Position numbers and translations under genes: made by a program. From assembly GCA_949825065.1 (NCBI GenBank), contig OX463854.1, positions 11,259,112-11,323,111 of the forward strand: a stretch of DNA of 64,000 nt, written 5' to 3'. The stretch's first letter is position 1. Every line of letters starts with the position of its first letter. Source of the stretch: Odontocerum albicorne. Lineage: Eukaryota; Arthropoda; Insecta; Trichoptera; Odontoceridae. Under the pieces are notes generated by a model that was given only the letters and a program-made list of their open reading frames with translations, ran no database searches and was not told the origin of the DNA. Shown here piece after piece: positions 10,425-21,939 of this stretch.

Positions 10425-10600
10425 GAGCTTCGTGGTTTAATTGGTATGGCGACAGTCTTCCGACCCATGGGTTGCAGGCTCGATTCACGTTGAAAACCAG
10501 AATTTTTAAAAAGAGGTATGGATTTAAATTAAGACCTCTTTTTCATCTTTCTCTTCTGTTGAAAGATATTCCCACACAGCAATACAATACTATCGTGAAT
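10425..10600 (+). repeat. tRNA-derived SINE, plus strand
   Basis: GCTTCGTGGTTTAATTGG (A-box region), then GGTTGCAGGCTCGATTCACG (B box), AACCAGA, the AGACCTCTTTT body and a decayed tail ending near CAATACAATAC. Confidence 0.65.
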
Positions 10601-10869
10601 CTAAACCATTACCCTAGAATAAAAGAAAGCGTTCTACCACTTTGCTACAGAAGACATAATTTCATTTTTAATGACATGTATTTCATACTGTCATAAATGA
10701 CGTATTTTTTATTACTTTTTTAACAATTTTTATGACATTGTTTTCATATTATTTTTCCAGTCATATACTCGTGTTTTAAATGTAACACAAATGCAATAAT
10801 TTAAGAAATAATCGTCAAAAACTTAAAACACATAATATCTTTTGATGCATTTTGTGTATAGGTTATTGC
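10601..10869. other. No recognised feature
   Basis: AT-rich. It contains TACTCGTG at 10766-10773, a one-base variant of the footprint 8-mer. Confidence 0.45.
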
Positions 10870-11180
10870 CTTCTTAGCTTGCTTATTTAGACTTTTGATG
10901 TGGCTTGGATATGTAGAACGAATGAATGAAAAATAATTTAAAAAAAAAACAAATATACAGTTCAAATGCAAGTGAGAGGCGTTGTAAAGGAAAATTTTGA
11001 AAAGTTTTGTTGGATCAAGTGAATGATATTTTGAAAGAAGGTAATGTTAAAAAAATATCATAATAGGGGTTGTATGAGAAGATTTATTAATGTAGAAGAG
11101 GGGAAAGATGTGTGTTGCGATAAGAAAGTCTGACGTTTTGTCCCCGACAGGAGAACGACGTGATAGTGTGTATGTATGCA
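10870..11180 (+). pseudogene. LINE-B 3' end fragment (copy 2)
   Basis: Translating across frame breaks gives 'DVAWICRTNE'-type remains of the GHVERMNE block, then 'KQIYSSNAS' and a 'RGCMRRFINVEEGKD' tail followed by ATAAGAAAGTCTGACGTTTTGTCC. The intact reading at 11014-11037 (ATCAAGTGAATGATATTTTG) is the empty-site counterpart of a footprint in the copy at 45.8 kb. Confidence 0.75.
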
Positions 11181-11412
11181 TAGGGAATATTTAAATATTA
11201 TATGAATAAAAAAATATGTTTTATTTAATGAATAACATAGAAATAAACTTATTTTAATGTTGTTAATAAAATATTTTTTAAGTTAAACATTATTTAAAAA
11301 ATCGGACGTCTATCGGAATGTTTGACAATGTAATAATATGTATGGAAAATAAATTTCGACTTTATTAAACCTTTTTGAAATTGTAGCACTGTCAAAGTAC
11401 GCATTCTAAGTA

Positions 11413-11575
11413 TAGTAGGATCTCAATTAACCGGGTTATTGATTAACCGGTGCTGAAAAAAAAATCAATTTTTTATAATATTTGGAAATATTGGAGATGT
11501 AAAAAGAAATTTTTTTTCACTGCTCTGGTTAATTCGTAATACGATTAATGCGATCCCAGAGAATCGCGTCTACTG
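11413..11575. mobile_element. Pogo/Tigger-like MITE
   Basis: A 163-bp element flanked by TA. The left end TAGTAGGATCTCAATTAACC and the right end read inward, CAGTAGACGCGATTCTCTGG, resemble the CAGTAGA-type inverted repeats of pogo/Tigger transposons, and both ends carry internal TTAACC(G/A)G motifs. There is no coding capacity. Assigned from recalled TIR style. Confidence 0.6.
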
Positions 11576-12239
11576 TATAAAGAAATATCGACACATATTT
11601 TTAGCTTCTCGAATAATCTCAAATAAAAGCGCTACTTTTACTAGTACAATATCTCGCATTTAGTGTTAAAGTTACATTTACAATGGAATTATCGTTTTAA
11701 GCATTTTTCTTATTTTTTATTTCCCTAAATATTAACCACTGGTTTCTTATCATCAAGACTGTCTTTCTTTAGATGTTGACTCCCAGCTATCGTTCCACAT
11801 GTTCTCAAGAGATATTCATGCGGGACGCTTACAAGCGGCTGTTTCGTACATTGCCACATAGGGAACTCTTGTAACATACTATCTATCTTTTACACATGGC
11901 ATAGCCAGTGTTTTTAACGGTTTCTTACCATTTCGTACCATTTCTTCCACTTCACATATTTCTCAGATACAAGAATTTTGAACTATGTCACTCAGTGTTT
12001 TTCTTACAATGGCTCTGGAAGCTTTCATGAACATGTCAATTTTACCTTCATTATCTATGTGTTATCATTTATTCCAGAACACACCTTTTAAATAAGTGGT
12101 TTTATTTACTTAACCGCTTTTTCTGTCAGGAAATTATTCTAGCTGAACAAATTATTCTTGTTGACCCAATTATTCTAGATGAGCAAATTGACACCTACAT
12201 ATAATATTTGAATTCCATCAAATATCGAGATGTTCATTT
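11576..12239. other. No recognised feature
   Basis: AT-rich. The short repeated block AATTATTC(T/A)AG/CTGAACAAATTATTC near 12130-12185 is a minor local duplication. Confidence 0.4.
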
Positions 12240-12838
12240 CAGTAAGTTATTTAATATTACTTATTGAAAGAGTGTAGATACTTTAGTAAGTCATTTCAGT
12301 AAGTCATTTAATATTACTTATTGAAAGAGTGTAGATGCTTTAGTAAGTCATTTCAGTAAGTCATTTAATATTACTTATTGAAAGAGTGTAGATGCTTTAG
12401 TAAGTCATGGCAGTAAGTCATTTAATATTACTTATTGAAAGAGTGTAGATGCTTTAGTAAGTCATTTCAGTAAGTCATTTAATATTACTTATTGAAAGAG
12501 TGTAGATGCTTTAGTAAGTCATGGCAGTAAGTCATTTAATATTACTTATTGAAAGAGTGTAGATGCTTTAGTAAGTCGTTTCAGTAAGTCATTCAATATT
12601 ACTTATTGAAAGAGTGTAGATGCTTTAGTAAGTCATGGCAGTAAGTCATTTAATATTACTTATTGAAAGAGTGTAGATGCTTTAGTAAGTAATTTCAGTA
12701 AGTCATTTAATATTACTTATTGAAAGAGTGTAGATACTTTAGTAAGTCATTTAATATTACTTATTGAAAGAGTGTAGATGCTTTAGTAAGTCATTTCAGT
12801 AAGTCATTTCAGTAAGTCATTTAATATTATTTATTAAA
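12240..12838. repeat. 57-bp satellite-like array, about 10.5 copies, with dimeric higher-order structure
   Basis: Units start CAGTAAGTCATTTAATATTA and end GCTTTAGTAAGTCAT plus a dinucleotide. Unit starts at 12240, 12297, 12354, 12411, 12468 and 12525 are spaced exactly 57 bp. The dinucleotide before the next CAG alternates TT and GG over units 2-8. One unit near 12740 lacks the 13-bp CAGTAAGTCATTT joint, and the last has it twice. Confidence 0.95.
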
Positions 12839-14239
12839 GAGTGTATGATATATGCTTTAGGAATGTCAGTGACAAGAACTTGATATCGTTTCAAAATATA
12901 TTAATGTTTTTTGTCGTATTATGAAAAGTAAAAGACAAATAATCTACTATAAGTCCACGGAGGTTCAACGTATGCCACAAAGAATAAACATTTGAGAAGC
13001 TGTGTGCTAATGAAGATTGGTGTGTACGCACGCATAAGCAGAAAGTGTTCCGAGTAGTTTCCGCAAACGCTCACATTTACATAGGCCTCGCGGGGTTGCG
13101 AAATCAAAGTAGGCTTATCCACCCAGATTTAGGGCTTAAGGCGAAGTGTATTATGTGATTCTAACGCCACAACACATTCGGGGGATATTTCAGGAATCCT
13201 GAATATTCCTGCGCAAGGATACGACTCGATAAGTAGGTAGGTATCTGTCCTCCTTCCGGAATCGATAGTGGAAAGGTGCACGCTAGATAATTAAAGAATT
13301 ACTTTGAACTTGATAACCTCGCAATTTTTTTTTATATGATATTTAGACCGTCTCGACATTTTTCAACCTATTTGTTAGACAAGGCTTACACGTTAACATT
13401 AACTACCATATAATCTAGCAGTTATCAAGATCTAATCTAATTATTATATCAAATCATGAAAAGTTTAACTTCTCAGTTAGGAAAGTCAATGTGAACATTG
13501 TTTTAAATTTTTTTTATCCACTTTGCACGGATTTATCCTGTTGCATAAAAAAGGTCTGCTTCTAGCGTTAGCTTATTCGTTAGGAAGAATATCAGACAAG
13601 ATTCTTCTCATGCTGCTAGAGCCCGTAAACCATATAAATCACGATTAATAAACATTTTTCTAAACTGGTATATTGGAATATTCAACTTTTTGTATTAATG
13701 CTTTACAATTTTTATTTACAAACTAACGTGTATCGTCATACCGTTTCACTGTACAAAAGTTCTCTCGATCATTTTTTATAATAAATTAAATGTATGCACC
13801 ATACTTGAACAGTTTGATTTTACAGCTTAACCCTAAAAATTTCAGTGAGAATACACTGTAAATCACACAAATTGTATTAATTCCTCAAAGTTACTTTATG
13901 TAACATATACACTCTAAATTTTAGACCCTAGCACGTATGGTTATAACAATTTTTTTCAACTGAACTTATATAAAGAAATGATGACATGTATTTAGCATTG
14001 TTGATAATAGCTTATTGAGCCAAATTTATCATCAATGCAAAGGAAATAAACATTTTTTTAATAATGTATTAATAATTTGTTAAATAAAATTTAATTATAA
14101 TATGCTTGATATTCATATTAACAAAACCTAAATTTTATTTAAGTGACTACACGACTCGGACGGCTATCCTATACAATACTATATACCAATGTTACGATAC
14201 TATAGGTGGATTCGTAGTCTCGGACTAACTTGGTAATAC
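12839..14239. other. No recognised gene
   Basis: A less AT-rich patch at 12950-13260 (GCCTCGCGGGGTTGCG near 13085) has no identifiable family. The rest is AT-rich, with TACGATACGATACGATAAG at about 14233. Confidence 0.4.
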
Positions 14240-14440
14240 GATACGATACGATAAGCAATAGTTTTTGATCGAGTATGCTTGTCAACCCATGTCTTGTTTA
14301 TGGAAGACACCTGTTCGTATATTGACTTATGTACGAGTTTTTGCACATCAGCAAGCACACAGTATGGACAGATTAAACCATTCCGATGGCAAAGATATCA
14401 AAATTGCATGACGATCGGCAGGTTAAATCTGCTGGACTGA
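14240..14440 (+). repeat. Dispersed repeat R3 (copy 1)
   Basis: Shares TATGGAAGACACCTGT, TCAGCAAGCACAC, GACAGATTAAACC and TTCCGATGGCAAAGATA with 26225-26410 (plus) and 55870-56070 (minus), then GACGATCGGCAGGTTAAATC shared with the 55.9-kb copy. Class unknown. Confidence 0.6.
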
Positions 14441-15754
14441 GTTTTTTTTACTTAGCGCTATTAGAATTAATGATAAGCAGTTTATGATATAACTTGTTAG
14501 CTACAATAAAACATAAAATCTCTTGTAAAACAGTCTAAGAGTAAAACCAGCCTGGAAGGAAATCTGGGGTGCCCGTTTGCTTAACATGAATGGCAACCCT
14601 TAAAGCACGGTCACCGATATTGGTCTAAACGTTAGCAACATAGAGAGAATTGGATTGGTTGATCTATGGACTGACTTAGTTATAGGCGTTTTGTGGTAAT
14701 CCTGTGTACCTGATGGAACGTATATGCTGACGATGCTGATTGTCAACGTTTTTGGACTTGAAATCGAATTTCAGCACTGTATTAAATACACTACATTCAA
14801 AGCTAATCACGTCACATAAAAAAGCTTATCTTAATCCGTAGTAAGTCATATGCTGCGTCACGGTAAAATGAAATCGGATTTGTAAAGTATTTAGTGTTTT
14901 TCAGATTATTCGTTGAAACCACAAACATTTACATGCTGATGAAAACCGATTAAATTTATTTGCTTTTACTAAACTAAGTTATTCAAAACCAAAGCTGGAA
15001 AAATAATAAGTTGTTTTTTTTTGCTTTCCGTGTTATAAAAATACGTTGGTATTTGAAAGCTTCATTCGCAAATTTTTAGACTGCAGTATATTTTGAATAC
15101 ACCTGCTAGGTTGAACCATGATAGTCAAAAATATAGTCATAACATATTAGTCAGATTCTAAAATTTCAATATTAGCATAAGTGTCGCGAAAGGCTTGATT
15201 TCGAACTTTAATTCTTTATATTCAAGTCCCTTAATTAAATGTCTCAATTTTATCTTTCGAATTTATGTCCGAAAGATGTTGATTCGGTGAAGAGAACAGT
15301 CTTTTGGTTGATTTTGTTTCCATCGAATAAATTGATAATTCCAAAGCAATCCAATATTTATTATGACAGGGCTTTTTGCGTTGCTGGACATGTGGCACGG
15401 AATGGTAACCTCAATGTGTTTGTTAGTCATATAGGTAACATGTGCAGCTTTAGGAAGCACTTATAGACAACCCTTTTTGGGAGAAGCTATCAAAATGTAT
15501 GATTATATATGAACACTACACTAATCCCAACTTGGTCCCTATTACATTTTAGAAAATCTAAAAAGCTTTATTTGTAATTTGTCTTCGTTTGGTAAGTTTT
15601 CTGTAGTTTTCTTATCAGACGTGTTTTTCTAAACATATGCAAGTACGTGGAACTTTTTTTAATCTTTATTATAAGAATATAACACACAAGGAAATCTAGT
15701 TAATCCTATGTTTATAAGCAGGTGTATTTTATAAATTTTTTCAATTATTAAGGT
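14441..15754. other. No recognised gene
   Basis: AT-rich. A 75-codon plus frame at 15239-15466 and an overlapping minus frame carry no motif and are treated as chance. Confidence 0.45.
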
Positions 15755-16470
15755 ACGTTTATTTATTTATTTATTTAACACTTTTATTGCAATACAATCA
15801 GGCGGGATTATTGCCAGGCGGCAATCTCTTCCAACCAACCAGACAAAAGTAAATGAAGCAAGTTACGTGGTCGCATAAATCATTCAAATGACTATCCATC
15901 CCCACGAAATCCATAAAAATATACGTGAGCACATGCCCAAGAGCCCCACAAAGACGGACAATCACCCGAACATTATTTTTCATATAAAGTGAGATATCAT
16001 CAATCAAAATGAAAGGAAGGGATGGTGGAGAGGAAAGGAAAAGAAAAATCAGGAATGAAACACGTTATTTTACTGACCAGAAATAAAGAGTTTTTTCAGT
16101 CGCTTCTTAAAGCATGCCAAAGACGGAGCGAGTCTTATATTGGTTTGCAACTGATACCAGAGTCTCACTGCATGGACAGTAAATGACGACGTAAAGAAAG
16201 AGGAACGGTGAACTGGAAAGGCCAATAAACAATCTCTGTTTGAGCGTAGCGCTAATCTATGATTGGAAAGACGCTGAAAATCTTCGGTGAGATAAGAGGG
16301 TGCGGCGGGACAGTTAAGGATATTATACAATAGAGACAGTATGTGAATTTGGTATCTATTTCTAACATTCAACCAGTTCAATGCCTTCTGGTATGAAGTT
16401 ATATGATCGTACTTTCGTAGGTTGAAAATGAATCTTAGACACACATTTTGAAGACGCATTACCAGTACAT
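15755..16470 (-). pseudogene. LINE-C (CR1/jockey-like) C-terminus and 3' UTR
   Basis: The minus-strand frame 16459-16070 (129 codons) starts 'RLQNVCLRFIFNLRKYDHIT', continues with 'HILSLLYNILNCPAAPSYL' and 'SFTVHAVRLWYQLQTNIRL', and ends 'FKKRLKKLFISGQ': the classic RT thumb/C-terminal region of CR1/jockey-type non-LTR elements. The 3' UTR (16069-15779) ends in GATTGTATTGCAATAAAAGTG and a TAAA-type microsatellite (15778-15757). It is 5'-truncated. The segment TTGGAAGAGATTGCCGCCTG near 15830 is the tail also carried by the SINEs here. Confidence 0.85.
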
Positions 16471-16673
16471 TACCAATATAAAAAGCAAAGCGTGGGATAA
16501 AAAGCAGTCACCACTATATAAGTATCTCAATACAGTACGAAATATATCTGGTTGTTCATAAAACATTGCCAAAAGCAATTAATCCGCCAGGTTTTAGTAT
16601 ATGCAACAAAAATGTATCGAAATATAATTATCTTTCATTGTGTATCACAAACGTTCTACATAATATTATTCAT

Positions 16674-16980
16674 ATGTAGTTAAGGTTTTAACATTATGGA
16701 GGTTTATAGACATCATAATTGGTTTAGTCAAACACTGTTTTTTCCACTTAATATAACGGTATAACCCGACCGGTTTCAAGGTTTCCCCTCGTCATCAGGG
16801 GAGCACAAACAAGACTGACTTATGTTCGATCGGTTAAAAAGTTGGGTATTGTAAGTGGAGGGAGGCGGAGACAACTCCAGCAAGCAATGGTGATAACTTG
16901 AGAATGTACGTATTTACCAGATGTTCATCCCTATGCACTTATTTGGATATAGAGCCTCTTATCTGTCCAATTTATTTCCG
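16674..16980 (+). repeat. Foldback-family long form, single arm (copy A)
   Basis: Begins GTAGTTAAGGTTTTAACATT, passes TCAAACACTG, TATAACGGTATAACCCGACC and CGTCATCAGGGGAGCACAAA, then continues past CAAGACTGACTTATGTTCGA into about 170 bp of unique sequence instead of folding back. The same long form recurs at 45955-46300. Confidence 0.75.
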
Positions 16981-17089
16981 TATTTATTGATATGCATTGC
17001 ATAGTGAAGTTGGTTTAAATGATAGATGACTTTTCGAAGGCGTTACAATATTTATTCTCAGGTTGATGTTGTTAAAAACAAATTCATCT

Positions 17090-17345
17090 TTTATATTATT
17101 TATAGTTAAGGCATTAACGTTGTGGAGGTTTAAGGACATTGTAATTTGTTTTATCAAACACTGTTTATTCAACTTTGTGTAACGGTATAACCCTACCGGT
17201 TTCAAGGCTTTCACCTCATGATCAGGGGAACACAAACAAGACTCTTGTTTATGCTATGATGATGAGGTGAAAGCCTTAAAACCGGTAGGGTTATACCGTT
17301 ACAAAAAGTGGAATAAACAGTGTTTGATAAAACAAATAACAAAAT
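17090..17345. repeat. Foldback element (copy B)
   Basis: Left arm: TTAAGGCATTAACGTTGTGG...AACGGTATAACCCTACCGG...CACCTCATGATCAGGGGAAC. Right arm is its reverse complement from GATGATGAGGTGAAAGCC to AACAGTGTTTGATAAAACA. The arms meet around ACAAACAAGACTCTTGTTT. Part of the left arm reads as an open frame by chance. Confidence 0.85.
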
Positions 17346-18354
17346 CCATATTTGAATCATCAGTCATCATTTAAGCATACTCAATACAGAAACAATTCCA
17401 AAAAAATATTTAAACCCATTAGAAACAGCCGTGAAAATCTTTTAGCATGTCTGACTAACGTTTTACGTCACCGTTGGGAATGGAACCTGAGCGGAAGAAC
17501 AAGTTCCTATATTAAGTTATTGAAGTTACTGAGTTACTGAAGAACTCAAACTATAGGCTTTACATAAATGATTAAGTAGAGTTAAGAAGAAAAAATGGAA
17601 TATTCTGTAGGTGTACTATTTCGAGGCCTGTAATTGAAACTAATTATATCGATTCATCTTATTAAAACACGCGTCGTGGGACATATAACGTCTAAACTAA
17701 GTTCTGTTCATTGTTGCTACGAGCAGATTAGGGTTATCCCAACACTGCATTAACTTACTATTATTTCATAAAATCGTTTATTTATTTAAGAGCATGAATA
17801 TTGAAAAAATTAAAGCTATGATTATTAAGAAAAGAAAACAAAGTTGTGTGCGAATAAAAGTGAAAATAATAGAGCAAGTTGCGATTTTTCTACCTTGAAA
17901 GCGTATTAACATCGTATGGCCGCACGAAATGCGATATTGTAAAAAGAGTAAATTATGGTTTATATTACACAATATTTGTATATATCGAAAAACTTCAAGA
18001 AGAACAAAGCTGGCTACTCATAATGAAATCTTAGTTTCAATATTAGGATTTACAAACGAATCTTGGAGGGGGTAAAAAAATGATGAATGTAAGAAAATGC
18101 TGTATAAATGTGAATGTTGCGGAGAATATGTGGAAAAACGTATGCAAGAAGAGAATTCGCAGATACTGTTCTGACTTGTGAGGGTTGTCTATTGACCATA
18201 CTTAGGATTGTGGAAATCCAGGAGAAGTGAAGTATAGTCATTGATAAAATTCTTGCTCTAAAGCAGACTATTGTGAATTATCGTTGATTGTATTTGATCA
18301 TAAAGGTTTTCAAATCCAGTAAACTTCTAATCCTTTCTGCGTACGTTGTACATA
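17346..18354. other. No recognised gene
   Basis: AT-rich; open frames at 17352, 17778 and 18050 lack motifs. Confidence 0.45.
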
Positions 18355-18520
18355 CATACCTTCATGCTATTTCCCTGTTGATGAAGTCAAAAATGGCATA
18401 ACGCTGATCGTTCCATTACGAAATACTTCCCACGCCTACTCTACATACATAAATCTTCCCATACAGCTCCTATTTCTCTCATTCCTTCACTATTCTTCTT
18501 TCAAAATTATATTTATATTT
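18355..18520 (-). pseudogene. LINE-B 3' end fragment (copy 3)
   Basis: Minus-strand LINE-B blocks GCTATTTCCCTGTTG, ATAAATCTTCCCATACAGCT and TTCTTCTTTCAAAATTATAT in the family order; heavily decayed. Confidence 0.6.
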
Positions 18521-18914
18521 CGTATGTTATTGAGAACAGTTCTTGCAAGTACAATCTAGTCTAATTGTTAGGAACATTTAACGCTAATCTTTGTTGTAAT
18601 GCTAGACAGCTCACAACTCCTCGAACGAGTCTGACAACGTATATCAGGAGACACAGATCTCTTCTTACCCTTAAAGAGTTATACCCGAGCATGCCCAACA
18701 GAAACTGAGTAGGATAAAGCAATGGATAGATACCAAACTCACTCATACAGAGATATCATAGATATTTTTTGTGCCGTCTCCACCATGAGTGAGTTCTGCG
18801 CCCCCACCGGGCTCCAAATGCAAGCATTGCTTTCTAACTTGCTACGAATCAATTAATTAAACGTTTTGAGCACCATTTGATTTTCAAACGACTGAGAGAT
18901 TCTCATGTCGTTTA
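18521..18914. other. No recognised feature
   Basis: Nothing identifiable; includes GCGCCCCCACCGGGCTCC near 18798, a small GC-rich spot. Confidence 0.4.
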
Positions 18915-19170
18915 AATATTCTTACACCTTCTCGATACAACTCCAACGATTTATCTGCCTTTCTTCACTTTTAACTTTAAAAAATTATTCACATGATCCA
19001 ACAATAATCTCTTGTCTACCTCTTACACACCTTCTTCTCTCATCTGCACTATACTCGTATATTTGTTTTGTTAATATTTCTTCATTAATTCGTTACAAAT
19101 GCTAAAATCATCTCTGAGTGATCTTCATCGAAGTCAACACATCAGATTTAAGTTTACATTAGTTTCTTAT
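18915..19170 (-). pseudogene. LINE-B 3' end fragment (copy 4)
   Basis: Minus-strand LINE-B blocks in order: CCTTCTCGATACAACTCC, TTCACATGATCCAACAAT, CTCATCTGCACTA and the TTAAGTTTACATT block. A TACTCGTA 8-mer at 19052-19059 interrupts GCACTA-TATTT, which is uninterrupted in the copy at 32246-32258. Confidence 0.7.
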
Positions 19171-19796
19171 CACTTTGCTCAATATTAAGTCATACATTGA
19201 GCATTCTTGTCAATTGAATATAAGTTTTGATAAAACAAGTTATGAAGCATATTTAAAATTCTAGAGCGTACATAAAATATATAGAGAACTTTGAGAAACA
19301 CAATCTTTAAAAGAATTCGTTAATAATAAAGCAATCGTCCCTGTTCAAAAGCATTGTAAGAACAGCTTGAAGATAAATGACTATCCTCGACAGAGAATTG
19401 TCCACTCAACAATGATCTATTTCCGTGTGGGCCGCATAACAAATATGTTCAACTTTAACATCTTATTGAAATAAATTGTCTCCTCTCGTTACAAAAACAT
19501 GTTCCATGTCTTTTCTGCTAAGTAAATTACTACTTTTCGAGAAGGTTACACTTATCTCTGTCAAGGTGAAACTTAAGCCGTCGTCCTACTCTGGGCCGCA
19601 CCGTGTTAAGTACAATCTTTGCAATAGCACCAGGCAACATTTTAAATATATGTCTGCGTCCTAGTGTGATATTTTAAATAAATATATTTATACCCTAATT
19701 ATCTAGACACTTTAAAGTAAGTTTATTTTCTTGTAAAATTTTCCTCTACAACCAACTGAAATGTATGTACCTTACGTATACATAAATTCAAAACAT
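19171..19796. other. No recognised feature
   Basis: A short less AT-rich piece (19480-19650) includes an open frame without motif. Confidence 0.4.
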
Positions 19797-20046
19797 ATAT
19801 TATTAAGGCAATAACATTGCGAGAGGTTTAAAGACATTGTAATTTGTTTTATCAAATAATGTTTATTCCACTTTATGTAATGGTATAACCCTACTGGTTT
19901 CAAGGCTTTCACCTCATCATCAGGGGAGCACAAACAAGTATCTTGTTTGTGCTCCCCTGATGATGAGGGGAAAACTCTGAAACCGATATGGTTATACCGT
20001 TACAAAAAGTGAAATAAACAGTGTTTGATAAAACTAATTACAAATT
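19797..20046. repeat. Foldback element (copy C)
   Basis: ATTAAGGCAATAACATTGCG begins the left arm. The arms meet in CATCATCAGGGGAGCACAAA/CAAGTATCTTG with a perfect central palindrome (GGGGAGCACAAACAAG and its complement two bases apart). The right arm ends TGTTTGATAAAACTAATTAC. Confidence 0.85.
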
Positions 20047-21184
20047 AAAGAAAATATTAATGTTTAAGATAACAACACCTAGATATCATATATAAGTTTC
20101 TTATACCTTTCTCTGAATCCTTCTCTTTACTTTCTTTATTGTTTGTTAAAAATTATCTTTGTTATGTTAAAACAATTGCAAAAAAAACAGTTAAATTGGA
20201 TTTTATTCCATATTTGTATTCCTTGTATATTATAATATAATTTTAACATAAAAAAATATTGCAAAATTCAACACGTCATTGCATTTTTATAGCACTCAAG
20301 AACTTTGGAACCCATCTTGCGCTCAACTCTTTTGTTCAAACACATTCGAATTTGTTTGGACCGGATACTTTTGGATTTGTTTGGACCGAATAAGAATACG
20401 AATCTATAAATTACAGAATGTGTCGTGTATTTTTTTAGATTTGTTAATTTTAATGTTCATGTATCTCGCAATGAATTATATAATATTACAAACGCTTTGT
20501 ATTTTGATGTATAGAACAAACGAACTATCTTTTAGTAAAAAGGTAATTAGTTGTTTGACTATTTTATTAGCCCATGTTATTTTTATAGGTATACACAAGT
20601 CAGCCAAAAAATATATAGCTGTCATATAGATTAAGTCATAACAGCCAATTTAAACATTGTGTGAACAGTTTTAAACTTTTGTTTAACCGTTTACTTCGCA
20701 GTTGTGCACTTTTTTATTGGTGATATAAATGTACTGTTGAAATTCAGCGGCATTTTTTTATTTTCTAAATGAGTTTGATTTTCGTACAGACAGCTTTTGA
20801 TTTATGTTTATGAATTTCTTTGACGTCCATAAGGTTTTGCTAGATATGAGAACAGATATTTTTTGTTTCTGATTTAAATATTTTAAATTTATTTTTCTTT
20901 ATATTAAAATGGAATTCTATGAAAGGAAAATTGACAGCATTAACATATTCAAATATTATTTAAATTTATAATTATGTAAAACAATTATGCTAATTCTGCA
21001 AATTTGCAATAACTATCCTGGTGAATCTATTATATTAATAATTTCTGAATATTTCGCAGATAAATCACATTTAATTTAGAAAGTTCGGTAAATTTTAATG
21101 TGAAATATGATCTTGAAAAAAATATTGAGTGAAAAAGTAGTTCTGAGTAAAACCCAAAAGTAATTCTGGGTAAAACCCAAAAGG
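20047..21184. other. Very AT-rich stretch, no recognised gene
   Basis: A 116-codon plus frame (20279-20629) is long for such AT-rich DNA and hydrophobic in its second half, but has no motif, no Kozak-like or splice context I can defend, and contains a 27-bp duplication (TTTGTTTGGACCG twice near 20351-20390). Left as non-coding. Confidence 0.35.
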
Positions 21185-21905
21185 AACCGAATAATTCTGT
21201 AGAAATGCGTACACTGAGAAGAATATACGAGTATGAGAGGTCAATGTTTGAGTATATCAGGATACGGAATTAAGTAGTAAGGGATAAATATGACCTTAAG
21301 GCTGAAATTATCAATAAGAAGAAGAAAAGCACTCTGAGAGTGTTTATTTATTTAACACTTCATTGTAAATACAATCTGGCTGGCTTATTACCAGGCGACA
21401 ATCTCTTTTAACTAACCGGACAAAAGTAAATAAAGTAAGTTATATGGTCGCAAAAAAAATCCAAAGATTATTAACGAAACATATTAAAGAAAAAGTAAGA
21501 TATCGTCAATCAAAGGAAATGGAAAGGATGGTGGAGAGGAAGGCAAAAAATAAGGAATGAAACACTTTATATTACCAATTAGAAATTAAGAGTTTTTTTC
21601 TTTCGTTTCTTGTGAACAGAAAACGAATGAGTGTAGAAAGTTAAAAAAATCAAAATATAAAGTGAAGAACGTTTAAAAAATCAAAAACAAACAAATATGA
21701 GTGGAAATCATGGTAAATTAAGACCAAAGAAAGTATGATTTGATCAGATGAATTATATTTTGAAAGGAGGAAACGTTGAGTCAGAGTATCATAGGAGTTG
21801 TATGGATGTAAAAAATGCGAATAATGAATGTCGAGTTGAAAAAATCTAGCGCTCTGTCCTTTCTGTATACTGCGACAGGAAAATTGTGTGATTTTATGTA
21901 GGTAT
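21185..21905 (+). pseudogene. LINE-B fragment (copy 5) split by a nested LINE-C insertion
   Basis: The 5' piece (21185-21344) encodes remains of 'AVEMRTLRRI' (TCTGTAGAAATGCGTACACT) and a decayed 'KYDLKAEIINKK'. The 3' piece (21626-21905) resumes with AATATGAGTGGAAATCATGG, 'ATTTTGAAAGGAGGAAACG' and the GCGCTCTGTCCTTTC end. Between them a LINE-C tail on the opposite strand has inserted. It carries TACGAGTA at 21226-21233. Confidence 0.7.
21345..21625 (-). mobile_element. Nested 5'-truncated LINE-C 3' end
   Basis: GTTTATTTATTTAACACTTC at the left is the LINE-C 3' terminal microsatellite. Then come the ATTGTAAATACAATCTGGC and GACAATCTCTTTTAACTAAC blocks and most of the 3' UTR up to GAAATTAAGAGTTTTTTTC, where homology ends. 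No coding part remains. The orientation is opposite to its LINE-B host. Confidence 0.75.
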
Positions 21906-21939
21906 TTATTAAAAAAACCTGACTATTTAACTAATCAGG

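Noticed and set aside
12240..12838. CRISPR-like regular direct repeats
   Set aside because: Units are contiguous 57-mers without unique spacers, in an animal genome; it is a satellite array.
20279..20629. 116-codon plus-strand frame as a membrane protein
   Set aside because: No domain, no supporting signals, and it spans a short sequence duplication; probably chance.
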